DNA of 64,000 nt from Scybalousia_A sp052170555 (GCA_052170555.1 JBQNAI010000001.1:186001-250000), one strand, 5' to 3'. Numbered from the stretch's first letter, positions 35,627 through 45,483 are shown. The notes: generated by a model not told the origin, from the letters alone. Numbers and translations are program-made.

Positions 35627-38600
35627 ATGGCGTTATTGAATAAAGATAATAGTTCTTCTTCATTTCAATCGATGACAATAAGTTTAGCTTCGCCTGAATC
35701 TATCCTTAAGCGTTCAAGAGGAGAAGTAACCAAGCCGGAGACTATAAATTATAGAACATATAAACCGGAAAGGGATGGATTGTTTTGTGAAAAAATTTTT
35801 GGTCCGGTAAAAGATTGGGAATGTAGTTGCGGAAAATACAAGAGAATTCGTTATAAAGGTATAGTTTGTGATAGGTGTGGTGTTGAGGTGACAGAAAAAA
35901 AGGTAAGAAGGGAGAGAATGGGGCATATACAATTAGTTGTTCCTGTTGCACACATATGGTTCTTTCGTTCTTTGCCAAATAAGATTGGAGCTTTGATTGG
36001 TTTGCAAAGTAAGAAGTTGGAGCAAGTTATTTATTACGAAAAATATGTTGTAATAAATCCAGGTATTGCCGAGAATAATGGGGTGAATAAATTGGATTTA
36101 TTAATGGAAGAGGAATATCAGAGTATTTTGGAGAGTCTTCCAGAAGAAAATCAGTACCTATCGGATGATGACCCCAATAAGTTTGTTGCAAAAATGGGAG
36201 GAGAAGCACTCTACGAACTACTTAGAACTATAGATATTAATATTCTTTCATATCAATTAAGAGATTCTGCTGACAAAGAGACCTCTATGCAAAGGAAAAA
36301 AGATACTCTTAAAAGATTAAATGTTGTGGAATCTTTTAGAGAATCTTTTTTGAAGGTGGAAAAAAGTGGATTAGAAAATCGTCCGGAATGGATGATAGTT
36401 AAGGTTGTTCCAGTTATCCCCCCGGATTTAAGACCACTTGTTCCTTTGGATGGCGGTCGTTTTGCAACAAGTGATTTGAATGATTTATACCGTAGAGTTA
36501 TTATTAGAAATAACAGATTAAAACGTTTATTGGAAATAAAGGCTCCTGATGTGATTATGCGTAACGAAAAACGTATGCTTCAAGAGTCGGTAGATTCTTT
36601 ATTTGACAATTCTAGAAAAGTTTCTTCTGTTCGTAGTGATTCTAATAGAGCATTAAAATCTCTTTCTGATTCATTGAAGGGGAAACAGGGTCGTTTCCGT
36701 CAAAATTTATTAGGGAAGCGAGTGGATTATTCTGGACGTAGTGTTATTGTAGTTGGTCCAGATTTGAAAATGTATGAGTGTGGACTTCCCAAAGATATGG
36801 CTACGGAATTGTTTAAGCCATTTATTATTAGGAAGATTATTGAGCGAGGGATGGTAAAGACAGTTAAGAGTGCCAAACGTATTGTAGATAAGAAAGAACC
36901 TGTTGTTATAGAGATTTTGGAAAATCTTGTTAAAGGTCATCCTGTTTTATTAAATAGAGCACCAACTCTTCATCGCTTAGGTATTCAAGCATTTCAGCCT
37001 AAGTTAGTTGAAGGTAAAGCTATTCGTTTGCATCCTCTTGTTTGTACAGGCTTTAATGCTGACTTTGATGGTGATCAGATGGCGGTTCATCTCCCTTTAG
37101 GTAATGCTGCTATTTTGGAGGCACAATTGTTGATGCTTTCTTCTCATAATATTCTTAATCCTGCCAACGGTACACCTATAACTGTTCCTTCGCAAGATAT
37201 GATTCTTGGGCTATATTATATGACTAAAGAGTATAAGAGTGATGGAGAGGAAAAGGTATTAGGAGAGGGGAAGTCCTTCTATTCTGTAGAGGATGTTCAA
37301 ATAGCCTACAATGAAAAGCGTGTTGATCTACATGCAGGAATAACTTTATATCATAATGCAAAAGGTGAAGAGTTTTCTCAAGTAATTTATTTTGACAAAA
37401 AGGCAGGGAATAACAGTATAGGTATTGCTATAGGTAGTCGTGGTTACTTTGATACTAGTGGATTGAAGCTAGAAATAACTAGTAATGATATATTAGAGTC
37501 AAAACGAGGAATTTTTACAACTGTCGGCAGAGTGTTGTTAAATAGATTGGTACCTGATGATTATGGATATGTAAATAAACTTATCAAAAAGAATGTTCTT
37601 AGAGATATAATTGGAGGAGTGCTTAAAACTTGTGGTTCTGCTCGCACTGTACAGTTTTTAGATGATATTAAGGATAAGGGATATTACATGGCTTTCAAGG
37701 GAGGCTTATCTTTTAACTTGGCAGATGTTATTGTTCCAGAAGAAAAAATAAATTTAATTAAGCAAGCTGAAAGTCAGGTGGATGAGGTTATGGGTAACTA
37801 TCAGATGGGCTTTATTACGGACAGAGAGCGTTACAATCAAGTTATTGATATTTGGACGACGATTAACCGTACTCTTGCTAATCATGTATTGAAGCAAATG
37901 GCAGCGGATCGTCAAGGATTTAACTCTGTATATATGATGTTAGATTCTGGTGCTCGTGGTAGTAAAGAGCAAATTCGTCAGTTGTCTGGTATGAGGGGAT
38001 TGATGGCTAAACCGCAGAAAGCTGGTAGTGGCGGTGCTGAGATCATTGAAAATCCGATTATATCCAACTTCAAAGAAGGATTAAATGTCTTAGAATACTT
38101 CATTTCTACACATGGTGCAAGAAAAGGTTTGGCGGATACAGCTTTGAAGACAGCAGATGCAGGGTATTTGACAAGACGTTTGGTAGATGTTGCTCATGAT
38201 GTTATTATTACACAAGAGGATTGTGGGACTTTACGTGGTATTCCAACCAGAGCGTTAGTTCGTAATGATGAGGAAGTGCAAAGTTTGTATGATAGGATTT
38301 TAGGTCGTGTAACATTGCACGATATTATACATCCTCAAACCGGTGAGTTGATAGTAAGAGAAGGAGATGAACTAACAGAGGATATTTGTCAGAAAATACA
38401 GGAATCACCTATAGAAGAAGTTGAAATTCGTTCTGTCTTAACTTGTGAGGCTCCTAAGGGAGTTTGTGCAAAATGTTATGGCAGGAATTTGGCGACAGGT
38501 AAGCTTGTTCAAAGAGGTGAGTCCGTTGGTGTTATTGCAGCACAGGCTATCGGAGAACCAGGAACACAGTTGACATTACGTACATTTCATGTTGGAGGTG

Positions 38601-40300
38601 TTGCATCGGGAGATTCTGCGACTATTCATGCAAAATATGATGGTATAATTCATTTTGAAAGTTCCAATGTTGTAGCGGCTTTTATTAGAGACAAGGATGA
38701 TAAGGGTAGTTTTATAAGTAAAAAATATTTGAGTGATGATGGTGAAAGAATATATCGTGAAATGGGTTCTACTTGCGAGATGCAGATAATAGATAAAATT
38801 ACGGGTAGCATTTTGCAGCAGTCACATATACAGTTTGGGGCTTATGTTCATGTTCGTGAAGGACAAGATGTAGTGGTTGGTCAGGCTATTGCGGTACCAG
38901 ATTTGTACTCCTCACATATTATTGCTACAGTTCAAGGTAGAGTGAAGTTTTTTAATATAATAGAAGGAACTACTTTTCGAAGTGAATCTGATCCTCAAAC
39001 GGGACTTATTGAAAAAATTATCACAGAAACTAAACAAAAAGGTATTGTCCCTTCCATAGGTATTATAGGCAAAACTTATCAAAAGCCAAGAGGAATAGAG
39101 CTTCTAGTTCAGCAGGGCCAGGAAGTTAAAGAGGGTACGGCATTATTCAAGATAGTAGATGAGAATTCTAAGAAAGGGTATACAACCGTTGTTAGTGAAA
39201 TGGCAGGGGTGGTAGATTTAAATATGGATGCAGATAAAGAGACATTGGATTCTAAAAAGTTAGACATCAATATCATTATCAAATCATACGATATGCCTGC
39301 AGGTGCTCATCTTAGTGTAGAGGATTTAGAGATAATAGAGCCTACCATTACTTTAGCAACTAAAGCCCGTGCAAGTGCTAAAGCTGGAGATATCACAGGG
39401 GGTCTTCCTCGTGTTACGGAGTTATTTGAGGCACGTAATCCATCTGACCAAGCTGTTATAGCTGAGATAGATGGAGTAGTTTCGTTTGGGAAAAAGCTTA
39501 AACGAGGGAACCGTGAGGTAATTATTACTGGTAAAACAGGAGAACAAGTATCTTATTTGATTTCCACTTCTCGTCAGATATTGGCACAAGAAAATGACTA
39601 TGTAAAGGCAGGGACTCCCATATCAGAAGGAGAAATATCGCCAGCTGACATATTGAATGTGTTGGGACCGTTAGAGGTTCAAAAATATATTGTTAATGAG
39701 GCACAAGATGTTTACCGTTTGCAAGGTGTCAAAATAAATGATAAGCATTTTGAGGTGATAGTCCGTCAAATGATGCGCAAAGTAGAGATTGATGATGCCG
39801 GGGATACCCAATTTTTGGAAGCAGAAGCTGTAAATAAGATAGATTTTCAGACTGAAAATGATAAAATTTATGGAATGCAAGTGATTACAGAACAAGGAGA
39901 TAGTGAGAATTATAAGAATGGACAGATGATAACAGTGAGAGAATTGAGAGATGAAAATTCTTCGTTGGTACGTAGAGATTTAAGACCTATGGAATCGCGA
40001 GATGCTCAGCCTGCTACTGCACATCAGATATTACAAGGGATAACTAAAGCTTCGCTTCAGACAAAGAGTTTCTTATCTGCGGCATCTTTCCAGGAGACGA
40101 CAAAGGTATTAACTGAAGCAGCCATAAGTTCAAAGGAGGATAACTTGATAGGAATGAAAGAAAATGTTTTGGTTGGACACCTTATTCCGGCAGGAACTGG
40201 ACTTAGAGAATATGAAAATTCATTTGTCGCCAACAAGGATCAATTGGATAAAGCGTCAAAGTCAGGTATTCAACCGGTGAAAAGAGGTAGAAAAAAATAA
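35627..40300 (+). CDS. rpoC: DNA-directed RNA polymerase subunit beta'
   Basis: 1557 aa. The metal-chelating NADFDGDQM motif near residue 476 forms the active site. The first zinc site has CSC near 66-68 and CDRC near 81-84, and the second uses DCG near 865 and CEAPKGVCAKC near 940-950. GEPGTQLTLRTFH marks the start of the C-terminal part. By memory it is about 120 residues longer than Bacteroidales relatives (about 1430). The extra length appears spread over a region after KVDLHA-like sequence near 570-620 and a larger one near 1170-1255, before KAGDITGGLPRVTELFEARNP. The frame is intact throughout. Confidence 0.97.
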   Translation: MALLNKDNSSSSFQSMTISLASPESILKRSRGEVTKPETINYRTYKPERDGLFCEKIFGPVKDWECSCGKYKRIRYKGIVCDRCGVEVTEKKVRRERMGHIQLVVPVAHIWFFRSLPNKIGALIGLQSKKLEQVIYYEKYVVINPGIAENNGVNKLDLLMEEEYQSILESLPEENQYLSDDDPNKFVAKMGGEALYELLRTIDINILSYQLRDSADKETSMQRKKDTLKRLNVVESFRESFLKVEKSGLENRPEWMIVKVVPVIPPDLRPLVPLDGGRFATSDLNDLYRRVIIRNNRLKRLLEIKAPDVIMRNEKRMLQESVDSLFDNSRKVSSVRSDSNRALKSLSDSLKGKQGRFRQNLLGKRVDYSGRSVIVVGPDLKMYECGLPKDMATELFKPFIIRKIIERGMVKTVKSAKRIVDKKEPVVIEILENLVKGHPVLLNRAPTLHRLGIQAFQPKLVEGKAIRLHPLVCTGFNADFDGDQMAVHLPLGNAAILEAQLLMLSSHNILNPANGTPITVPSQDMILGLYYMTKEYKSDGEEKVLGEGKSFYSVEDVQIAYNEKRVDLHAGITLYHNAKGEEFSQVIYFDKKAGNNSIGIAIGSRGYFDTSGLKLEITSNDILESKRGIFTTVGRVLLNRLVPDDYGYVNKLIKKNVLRDIIGGVLKTCGSARTVQFLDDIKDKGYYMAFKGGLSFNLADVIVPEEKINLIKQAESQVDEVMGNYQMGFITDRERYNQVIDIWTTINRTLANHVLKQMAADRQGFNSVYMMLDSGARGSKEQIRQLSGMRGLMAKPQKAGSGGAEIIENPIISNFKEGLNVLEYFISTHGARKGLADTALKTADAGYLTRRLVDVAHDVIITQEDCGTLRGIPTRALVRNDEEVQSLYDRILGRVTLHDIIHPQTGELIVREGDELTEDICQKIQESPIEEVEIRSVLTCEAPKGVCAKCYGRNLATGKLVQRGESVGVIAAQAIGEPGTQLTLRTFHVGGVASGDSATIHAKYDGIIHFESSNVVAAFIRDKDDKGSFISKKYLSDDGERIYREMGSTCEMQIIDKITGSILQQSHIQFGAYVHVREGQDVVVGQAIAVPDLYSSHIIATVQGRVKFFNIIEGTTFRSESDPQTGLIEKIITETKQKGIVPSIGIIGKTYQKPRGIELLVQQGQEVKEGTALFKIVDENSKKGYTTVVSEMAGVVDLNMDADKETLDSKKLDINIIIKSYDMPAGAHLSVEDLEIIEPTITLATKARASAKAGDITGGLPRVTELFEARNPSDQAVIAEIDGVVSFGKKLKRGNREVIITGKTGEQVSYLISTSRQILAQENDYVKAGTPISEGEISPADILNVLGPLEVQKYIVNEAQDVYRLQGVKINDKHFEVIVRQMMRKVEIDDAGDTQFLEAEAVNKIDFQTENDKIYGMQVITEQGDSENYKNGQMITVRELRDENSSLVRRDLRPMESRDAQPATAHQILQGITKASLQTKSFLSAASFQETTKVLTEAAISSKEDNLIGMKENVLVGHLIPAGTGLREYENSFVANKDQLDKASKSGIQPVKRGRKK

Positions 40301-40391
40301 TTATAATTTAAGATATTAAATAAAAATTATGGGAGTAAATTCTTCTGTTCTTTTTATTTGGTATTTGTTTTTCAATAGGTATAAAGTGGTT

Positions 40392-40703
40392 ATGAAAGAA
40401 AATAATGATGAGAATAAATTAGATATTACACTATCTGATCAGATAGCCGCAGGAGTATATAGTAATTTACAAATAGTTCAACATTCACCTACGGAATTTA
40501 TTATAGATTTTGTTCAAGTTATGCCGAATGTAAAGGCAGCACAAGTACGTAGTCGCGTGATACTTAATCCTGTGCACGCAAAAAAACTTTTGCATGCACT
40601 ACAGGAAAATATAGGTCGTTATGAAATGTCATTTGGACAGATAAAGGAAGATAATATTCCTAATGTCCCTTTCTCAGAGATTAATCCTATGGGTAAGGCG
40701 TAA
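40392..40703 (+). CDS. DUF3467 family protein
   Basis: About 103 aa from this start. It matches DUF3467, a small cytoplasmic protein commonly encoded right after rpoC in Bacteroidota. The conserved stretch AAGVYSNLQIVQHSPTEFII is followed by DFVQVMPNVKAAQVRSRVILNPVHAKKLLHAL. The ATG at 40329 is in frame, but the 21 residues it adds are hydrophobic and unlike the family, so Met22 is preferred. The biochemical role is unknown; its position suggests a link to transcription or simple co-expression. Confidence 0.85.
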   Translation: MKENNDENKLDITLSDQIAAGVYSNLQIVQHSPTEFIIDFVQVMPNVKAAQVRSRVILNPVHAKKLLHALQENIGRYEMSFGQIKEDNIPNVPFSEINPMGKA

Positions 40704-40738
40704 GTAATTGATAGATTAAGAGGACAAACTAAAAGACC

Positions 40739-40772
40739 AAAGTGTGAGATTAATAGATAGATTTCACACTTT
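40739..40772 (+). terminator. Terminator after the rpoBC-DUF3467 operon
   Basis: AAAGTGTGA at 40739-40747 pairs with TCACACTTT at 40764-40772, followed by ATTGTT. The left arm and the next bases (AAAGTGTGAGATTAATAG) resemble the repeat unit at 26391-26405. Confidence 0.6.
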
Positions 40773-40817
40773 ATTGTTATAATAGTGTGTTAAAATTTAA
40801 TGAAAAAAGAAAAAATA

Positions 40818-40849
40818 TTTGGTCAGGTAAGAAAAAAGTTGTAATTTTG
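40818..40849 (+). promoter_or_regulatory. Promoter of the M23 peptidase gene
   Basis: TTTG at 40818-40821 and TAATTTTG at 40842-40849 are 20 bases apart, a full consensus match. The transcript would begin near 40856 with a leader of about 60 bases. Confidence 0.7.
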
Positions 40850-40916
40850 AAAATTGAAATTTCATGATTGGTGGCTGAGATTATGAATGCCTACCAAATC
40901 AATTTAATAATTGGGT

Positions 40917-41915
40917 ATGATTATGGTATTAAGTAGAAAGATATCGTTTATAGTTTTGTTTGTTTTGCCTACTTTGTGTTTAGGTCAGGTACATGAGAAG
41001 GGTATGATGAAGAATCGTGCGAATGTTGAGGATGAAAGTTCGTCATATACTCTTGGTATTTTCAAAGATACAACTCAATATAAGCAGAAATTTATAGAAT
41101 TTGCATCCTTTGAGGATAATGATGATGATGCAGCTCTGGATGAGAATGATATAGTTTATGAAACTTTTGACAATCAAGTTGTACACTATCTAAAAAAATT
41201 TGACTATTCGTCTATGGAAGGACGAATCCCTATTCGTTTGATTAATGATAAAGCAAAGAAATTCTATACTTGTCCTGTTGAAGGCTTAGTTACATCTCAC
41301 TTTGGTCCAAGAAGACATCGTTTTCATTATGGAACAGATATAGGTATGCGTTTAGGAACACCTATTAAAGCAATGTTTGATGGAGTCGTTCGTTATGCTA
41401 AATGGTGTAATGGTTATGGGAACTTAGTCGTTGTTCGTCATGATAATGGATTGGAGACATACTATGGACATATGTCAAAAATAACTTCAAAACAAAACCA
41501 AAAGGTAAAAGCAGGAGAAGTTATAGGTTTGGTGGGTTCTACGGGTAGGAGTTCAGGTCCCCATTTGCATCTGGAAATTCGTTATCTAGGGGCAGCAATT
41601 AATCCTGAGCACATGATAGATTTTTCGGATTTTTCTTTGAAAGACGAAAAGGAGATGTTTTATTTAACTCGTAATGATTTTAAACCTAGCTATAATGGCA
41701 AGTCTTCGGATATGAAGTCTTCGTCATCTCGATTGTTGGCGAAATCTAAAACTCGCTCTACGCGCTCTGGTAAAAATACTTCTGTGACAGTAAGGAAGGG
41801 GGAAACTCTTTCTCAGATAGCAAAACGTAATGGAACGACAGTTAAAAAACTTTGTAAGTTAAATGGAATACAGGAGAATAAGATAAAAGCAGGACAAAAA
41901 TTGAAAGTGAAATAG
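40917..41915 (+). CDS. M23 peptidase with C-terminal LysM domain
   Basis: 332 aa from the ATG at 40917 (a TTG six bases earlier and an ATG at 40923 are alternatives). An N-terminal hydrophobic signal ends near LCLGQ, so the protein is exported. The LytM/M23 domain has all zinc ligands: H and D in HYGTDIG (about 137 and 141) and HLH in SGPHLHLEIRYLG (about 216-218). A LysM peptidoglycan-binding domain occupies the last 45 residues (VRKGETLSQIAKRNGTTVKKL). Such proteins cut peptide cross-links or activate amidases at division sites. The acidic region near 65-80 (EDNDDDAALDEND) is unusual. The gene stands alone with a terminator after it. Confidence 0.93.
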   Translation: MIMVLSRKISFIVLFVLPTLCLGQVHEKGMMKNRANVEDESSSYTLGIFKDTTQYKQKFIEFASFEDNDDDAALDENDIVYETFDNQVVHYLKKFDYSSMEGRIPIRLINDKAKKFYTCPVEGLVTSHFGPRRHRFHYGTDIGMRLGTPIKAMFDGVVRYAKWCNGYGNLVVVRHDNGLETYYGHMSKITSKQNQKVKAGEVIGLVGSTGRSSGPHLHLEIRYLGAAINPEHMIDFSDFSLKDEKEMFYLTRNDFKPSYNGKSSDMKSSSSRLLAKSKTRSTRSGKNTSVTVRKGETLSQIAKRNGTTVKKLCKLNGIQENKIKAGQKLKVK

Positions 41916-41976
41916 TCAACGTTATACAGAAATAATTGGTTATTGATTATTTATAGTATTTAATTTATAAAAAAAA

Positions 41977-42025
41977 GGTAATGTAAATAGCGACAAGTAT
42001 TATACTTGTCGCTATTTACATTACC
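41977..42025. terminator. Bidirectional terminator, near-perfect 24-bp palindrome
   Basis: Bases 41977-42000 are the exact reverse complement of 42002-42025, centred on T42001. The hairpin core is TGTAAATAGCGACAAG, with A/T tracts outside. It separates the convergent M23 peptidase (+) and DUF4301 (-) genes. Confidence 0.8.
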
Positions 42026-42032
42026 ATACGTT

Positions 42033-43568
42033 TTATTGATGTTCTTTCTTGAGTAAATCATTTAAAGTTTTAACTGGTGAAAATGTAAAAAGAGGAACCT
42101 CAACGAAGATGGTTATCCATTTTGCCATTGTCCCGTTCCATAACCCAGGCTTTTCCATTGCCTTAATAGTTTTTCCTTCAAAACTTTTTTTTGTAATAAA
42201 ACCCGTTTGATAATCAACGAATTTATCAAGATTAAAGCTCTTATTCTGCCAATTTTTTGTAGAAATAACCAAATCTACAGGATTGAAATGTGTTGAAGAA
42301 TTAAGAATGATTTTTGTTTTTTCATCAGTAAGACACATTTGGGACGTTTCTACAATTTGAAGAGAGGTTTCATTGTTACTAATTACGTAAAAAGGACCTC
42401 CGCCAGGTTCTCCTGTATTTCTAACCATTCCACAAACTCTGATAGGCTTATCAATCAACTCTCTCAAATAATGTTTGAATAAGGTCAGAGTAGGGAATGT
42501 AGTATGATCTTTTATGTTTGGCAAATTGAGATACTTATTTATTGTGTGAGCAATGCTAACCAATTCTTGTTTTGTTAATTTTGGTTGTTTGAGTTTTGTC
42601 ATCAATACATTAATTTTTTGTTTTGTTTGAATCAAAACTCCTGCTAATAATTCTTTATTACGTATTGTCTCTTTTATATGGCAAGATGAAATATTATCTA
42701 TATTTTTGATAAAAATAATATCTGCATCTATTTTATTTAAATTGTTAATTAGAGCACCATGCCCGGCAGGACGAAACACTAATTCTCCATTAGAATTATG
42801 AATTGGTTGATTTTCCTCATCTACTGCAATAGTATCAGTAGAGTGTTGTTGGAAAGAAAATGTAATATTATATTTTATTTTATACCTTTGTTCATATATT
42901 GGTAGAAGTTTTGTTTTTAGATTTTCAAACCCATTCAAATGTTCTTCTGCTATTGTAAAGTGAATATTGGCTATACCATTTGATGTTGAGTATTGTGCAG
43001 CTTCTTGTAAATGTTGTTCAAACGCAGTGAGTAAACGAGTGTCATCAGCACTTTTATGAAATACTATCCATGCCTTTGGGTATTTGCCATAATTAAGACC
43101 TTTTTCCGTCAGAATGAATTCAATTATGGTTTTGTAATCTTTTCGGTTTAAACAATCTTTTAATGAATAACCTTGCTCAGTCATGCATTTTACAAGTAAA
43201 TCATAGAAAGCAAAATTATTTATATTATCTATTGCATGTTTTACCGAGCTGAAATTAATAATTGGAGTTGAATCTTCGTCTATATATTCAGATAAAAACG
43301 AGTAAAAATCCTTCATCATTCTCGTAGCCGCACCCGAGGCGGGTACGAATTTGGTTATAGAATATTCATCTTTGCTATCTTTATAGAGTTTTATCAGATT
43401 CTCTGCTTGTTTTTCATTGTATTGGCGAATTCCATTACCAATCGTGGCTTCTTTGAGTAACGATACGTAAGGGAACCCTTTAATAAAGTATTCCAATTGT
43501 TGATTGACTTCTTCTAAGGTCAAACCATGTTTTTTTATTTGTATTAAATCTGCATCTGAAAAGTTCAT
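42033..43568 (-). CDS. DUF4301 family protein, possible nucleotidyltransferase fold
   Basis: 511 aa. It matches DUF4301, a family of cytoplasmic proteins in Bacteroidota. KFVPASGAATRMMKDF near residues 73-88 resembles the glycine-rich, T-R-M nucleotide-binding signature of sugar nucleotidyltransferases, and FRPAGHGALINNLNKIDADIIFIKNIDNI near 263-290 and CGMVRNTGEPGGGPF are further conserved blocks. No reaction has been shown to my knowledge, so the nucleotidyltransferase idea is inference. It lies 14 bases after glmS on the same strand and is probably co-transcribed, which fits a link to amino-sugar metabolism. Confidence 0.8.
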   Translation of the reverse strand: MNFSDADLIQIKKHGLTLEEVNQQLEYFIKGFPYVSLLKEATIGNGIRQYNEKQAENLIKLYKDSKDEYSITKFVPASGAATRMMKDFYSFLSEYIDEDSTPIINFSSVKHAIDNINNFAFYDLLVKCMTEQGYSLKDCLNRKDYKTIIEFILTEKGLNYGKYPKAWIVFHKSADDTRLLTAFEQHLQEAAQYSTSNGIANIHFTIAEEHLNGFENLKTKLLPIYEQRYKIKYNITFSFQQHSTDTIAVDEENQPIHNSNGELVFRPAGHGALINNLNKIDADIIFIKNIDNISSCHIKETIRNKELLAGVLIQTKQKINVLMTKLKQPKLTKQELVSIAHTINKYLNLPNIKDHTTFPTLTLFKHYLRELIDKPIRVCGMVRNTGEPGGGPFYVISNNETSLQIVETSQMCLTDEKTKIILNSSTHFNPVDLVISTKNWQNKSFNLDKFVDYQTGFITKKSFEGKTIKAMEKPGLWNGTMAKWITIFVEVPLFTFSPVKTLNDLLKKEHQ

Positions 43569-43582
43569 AACATATCATATTT

Positions 43583-45427
43583 TTACTCTACTGTAACGCT
43601 TTTCGCCAAATTACGAGGCTGGTCTACATTTCTTCCTTTTGCAACAGCAATATAATAGGATAATAACTGCAAAGGAATGACAGTAAGTAAAGGCGAAAGA
43701 CATTCTTCCGTTTTTGGGATTTCTATTGTATAGTCAGCATTTCTTTTGATATCTATATCATTTTCGGTAACGATAGCGATAATACGTCCTTTTCTTGCTT
43801 TAACTTCTTGAACATTAGAAAGAATTTTTTGATATAACTCATAATGAGGAGCAACCACTACGATAGGCATCTCTTCATCAATAAGAGCAATTGGACCGTG
43901 CTTCATTTCAGCGGCTGGATAACCTTCGGCATGGATATATGAAATTTCTTTTAATTTTAATGCACCTTCCATAGCTACGGGATAATTGAATCCGCGACCC
44001 AGATAAATAAAATTTTTAGCATAAGTAAATATGCGAGAAATATCCTTAATATGGTCTACTTGTTTTAATATTTCATTTATTTTATCTTCTATTAGTGATA
44101 ATTCTTTTACTATCTTGTGATAATATTCATCATTGATGGTATTAAGTTTTTTAGCAACAGCTAATGCTATCATAACTAAAACTGCCACCTGTGTAGTAAA
44201 AGCTTTTGTAGAGGCAACCCCTATTTCAGGTCCTGCGTGCGTATAGACTCCAGTATCAGTCATACGTGCTACGGAAGAGCCGACAACATTGCAAATGCCG
44301 AAGATGAATGCACCGTTTTTCTTCGCAAGTTCCATTGCAGCGAGTGTATCAGCAGTTTCACCTGATTGAGATATAGCGATCAGGATATCATCGGGGAGGA
44401 TAACAGGATTACGATAACGAAATTCACTTGCAACCTCAACTTCTACTGGAATACGACAAAGGTTTTCAAAAAGATATTTGCCAATCAAACCGGCATGCCA
44501 GGAGGTCCCGCAGGCAGTAATGACAATGCGGGAACATCTTTCAAATTTTACCGCATTGTCGGTTATGGCACTTAATTTGATTTCGTTAAGTTCTCTATTC
44601 AAACGACCATTCATACAAAGACTAAGGCTTTTGGGTTGCTCAAAAATCTCTTTCAACATAAAATGTTCAAATCCTCCTTTTTCTATATCATCCAGCGTTA
44701 GGCTGAGCTCTTTGATTGTAGGTTGAAGTTTTACGCTTTTTAGATTACGTATCTCTATCTCTTGATTACGTTCCATTTTTACTACTTCTTCATCGTTGAG
44801 ATATATAACCTTATTGGTGTATTCTATTATAGGAGAAGCATCTGAGGCAAGAAAATATTCGTTTTCACCAATACCAACAAGGAGTGGTGAAGATTTTCTT
44901 GCAGCAATCAATATATTGGGATTTCTTTTATAAACAACGCCAATAGCATACGCTCCTACAACCTGAGATAAGGCTTGATGGACAGCTTTATATAAATCGC
45001 ATTTTTGTTCTGTCATTACGTACTCAATCAATTGAACAATAACTTCCGTATCTGTGTCACTTTTGAATTCATATCCTTTACTAATAAGAAATTGTTTCAA
45101 AGAGAGGTAGTTCTCTATAATTCCATTGTGAATGATTGCTAAATTGTGACTTTGAGAATAGTGAGGATGGGCATTTTTATCGTTGGGCTCGCCATGAGTT
45201 GCCCAGCGAGTATGTGCAATACCTACCGTACCGCTAATATTTTTATCTTTGCAATATTCTTCCAAATTATTAACTTTTCCCTTTGTCTTATACACATTGA
45301 GATTGCCATCATCACCGACCAAAGCTACCCCTGCACTATCATAACCCCTGTATTCCAAACGATGCAATCCTTTTATAAGGATATCAAATGCTTGCTTGTC
45401 TCCTAAGTATCCAACTATACCGCACAT
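43583..45427 (-). CDS. glmS: Glutamine-fructose-6-phosphate aminotransferase (isomerizing)
   Basis: 614 aa. It makes glucosamine-6-phosphate from fructose-6-phosphate and glutamine, the first step to UDP-GlcNAc for wall and lipid A. The N-terminal Cys (MCGIVGYLGD) becomes the glutaminase nucleophile once Met is removed, and THGEPNDKNAHPH is the amidotransferase loop. Two SIS sugar-isomerase domains follow (about 290-425 with CGTSWHAGLIGKY and SQSGETADTLAAM, and about 460-600), ending LAKSVTVE. No glmS riboswitch-like structure was identified in the leader. A TAAATTTG box lies 50 bases upstream. Confidence 0.97.
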   Translation of the reverse strand: MCGIVGYLGDKQAFDILIKGLHRLEYRGYDSAGVALVGDDGNLNVYKTKGKVNNLEEYCKDKNISGTVGIAHTRWATHGEPNDKNAHPHYSQSHNLAIIHNGIIENYLSLKQFLISKGYEFKSDTDTEVIVQLIEYVMTEQKCDLYKAVHQALSQVVGAYAIGVVYKRNPNILIAARKSSPLLVGIGENEYFLASDASPIIEYTNKVIYLNDEEVVKMERNQEIEIRNLKSVKLQPTIKELSLTLDDIEKGGFEHFMLKEIFEQPKSLSLCMNGRLNRELNEIKLSAITDNAVKFERCSRIVITACGTSWHAGLIGKYLFENLCRIPVEVEVASEFRYRNPVILPDDILIAISQSGETADTLAAMELAKKNGAFIFGICNVVGSSVARMTDTGVYTHAGPEIGVASTKAFTTQVAVLVMIALAVAKKLNTINDEYYHKIVKELSLIEDKINEILKQVDHIKDISRIFTYAKNFIYLGRGFNYPVAMEGALKLKEISYIHAEGYPAAEMKHGPIALIDEEMPIVVVAPHYELYQKILSNVQEVKARKGRIIAIVTENDIDIKRNADYTIEIPKTEECLSPLLTVIPLQLLSYYIAVAKGRNVDQPRNLAKSVTVE

Positions 45428-45475
45428 AATTAAAAATTTATTTTATTAGAAAATAATGTCTAAACGTATAAATTG

Positions 45476-45483
45476 CAAATTTA
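45476..45483 (-). promoter_or_regulatory. Candidate -7 box of glmS
   Basis: On the minus strand this reads TAAATTTG, giving a leader of about 40 bases before the glmS ATG at 45427. No clear -33 TTTG was found at the expected distance. Confidence 0.5.

Noticed and set aside
40329..40391. Longer N-terminus for the DUF3467 gene
   Set aside because: The 21 added residues form a hydrophobic stretch unlike the family, which normally starts just before the acidic DENKLDI-type segment.
45428..45475. glmS riboswitch-ribozyme in the glmS leader
   Set aside because: The leader is only about 40 AT-rich bases, too short and without the conserved ribozyme core; such ribozymes are mainly known from Firmicutes.
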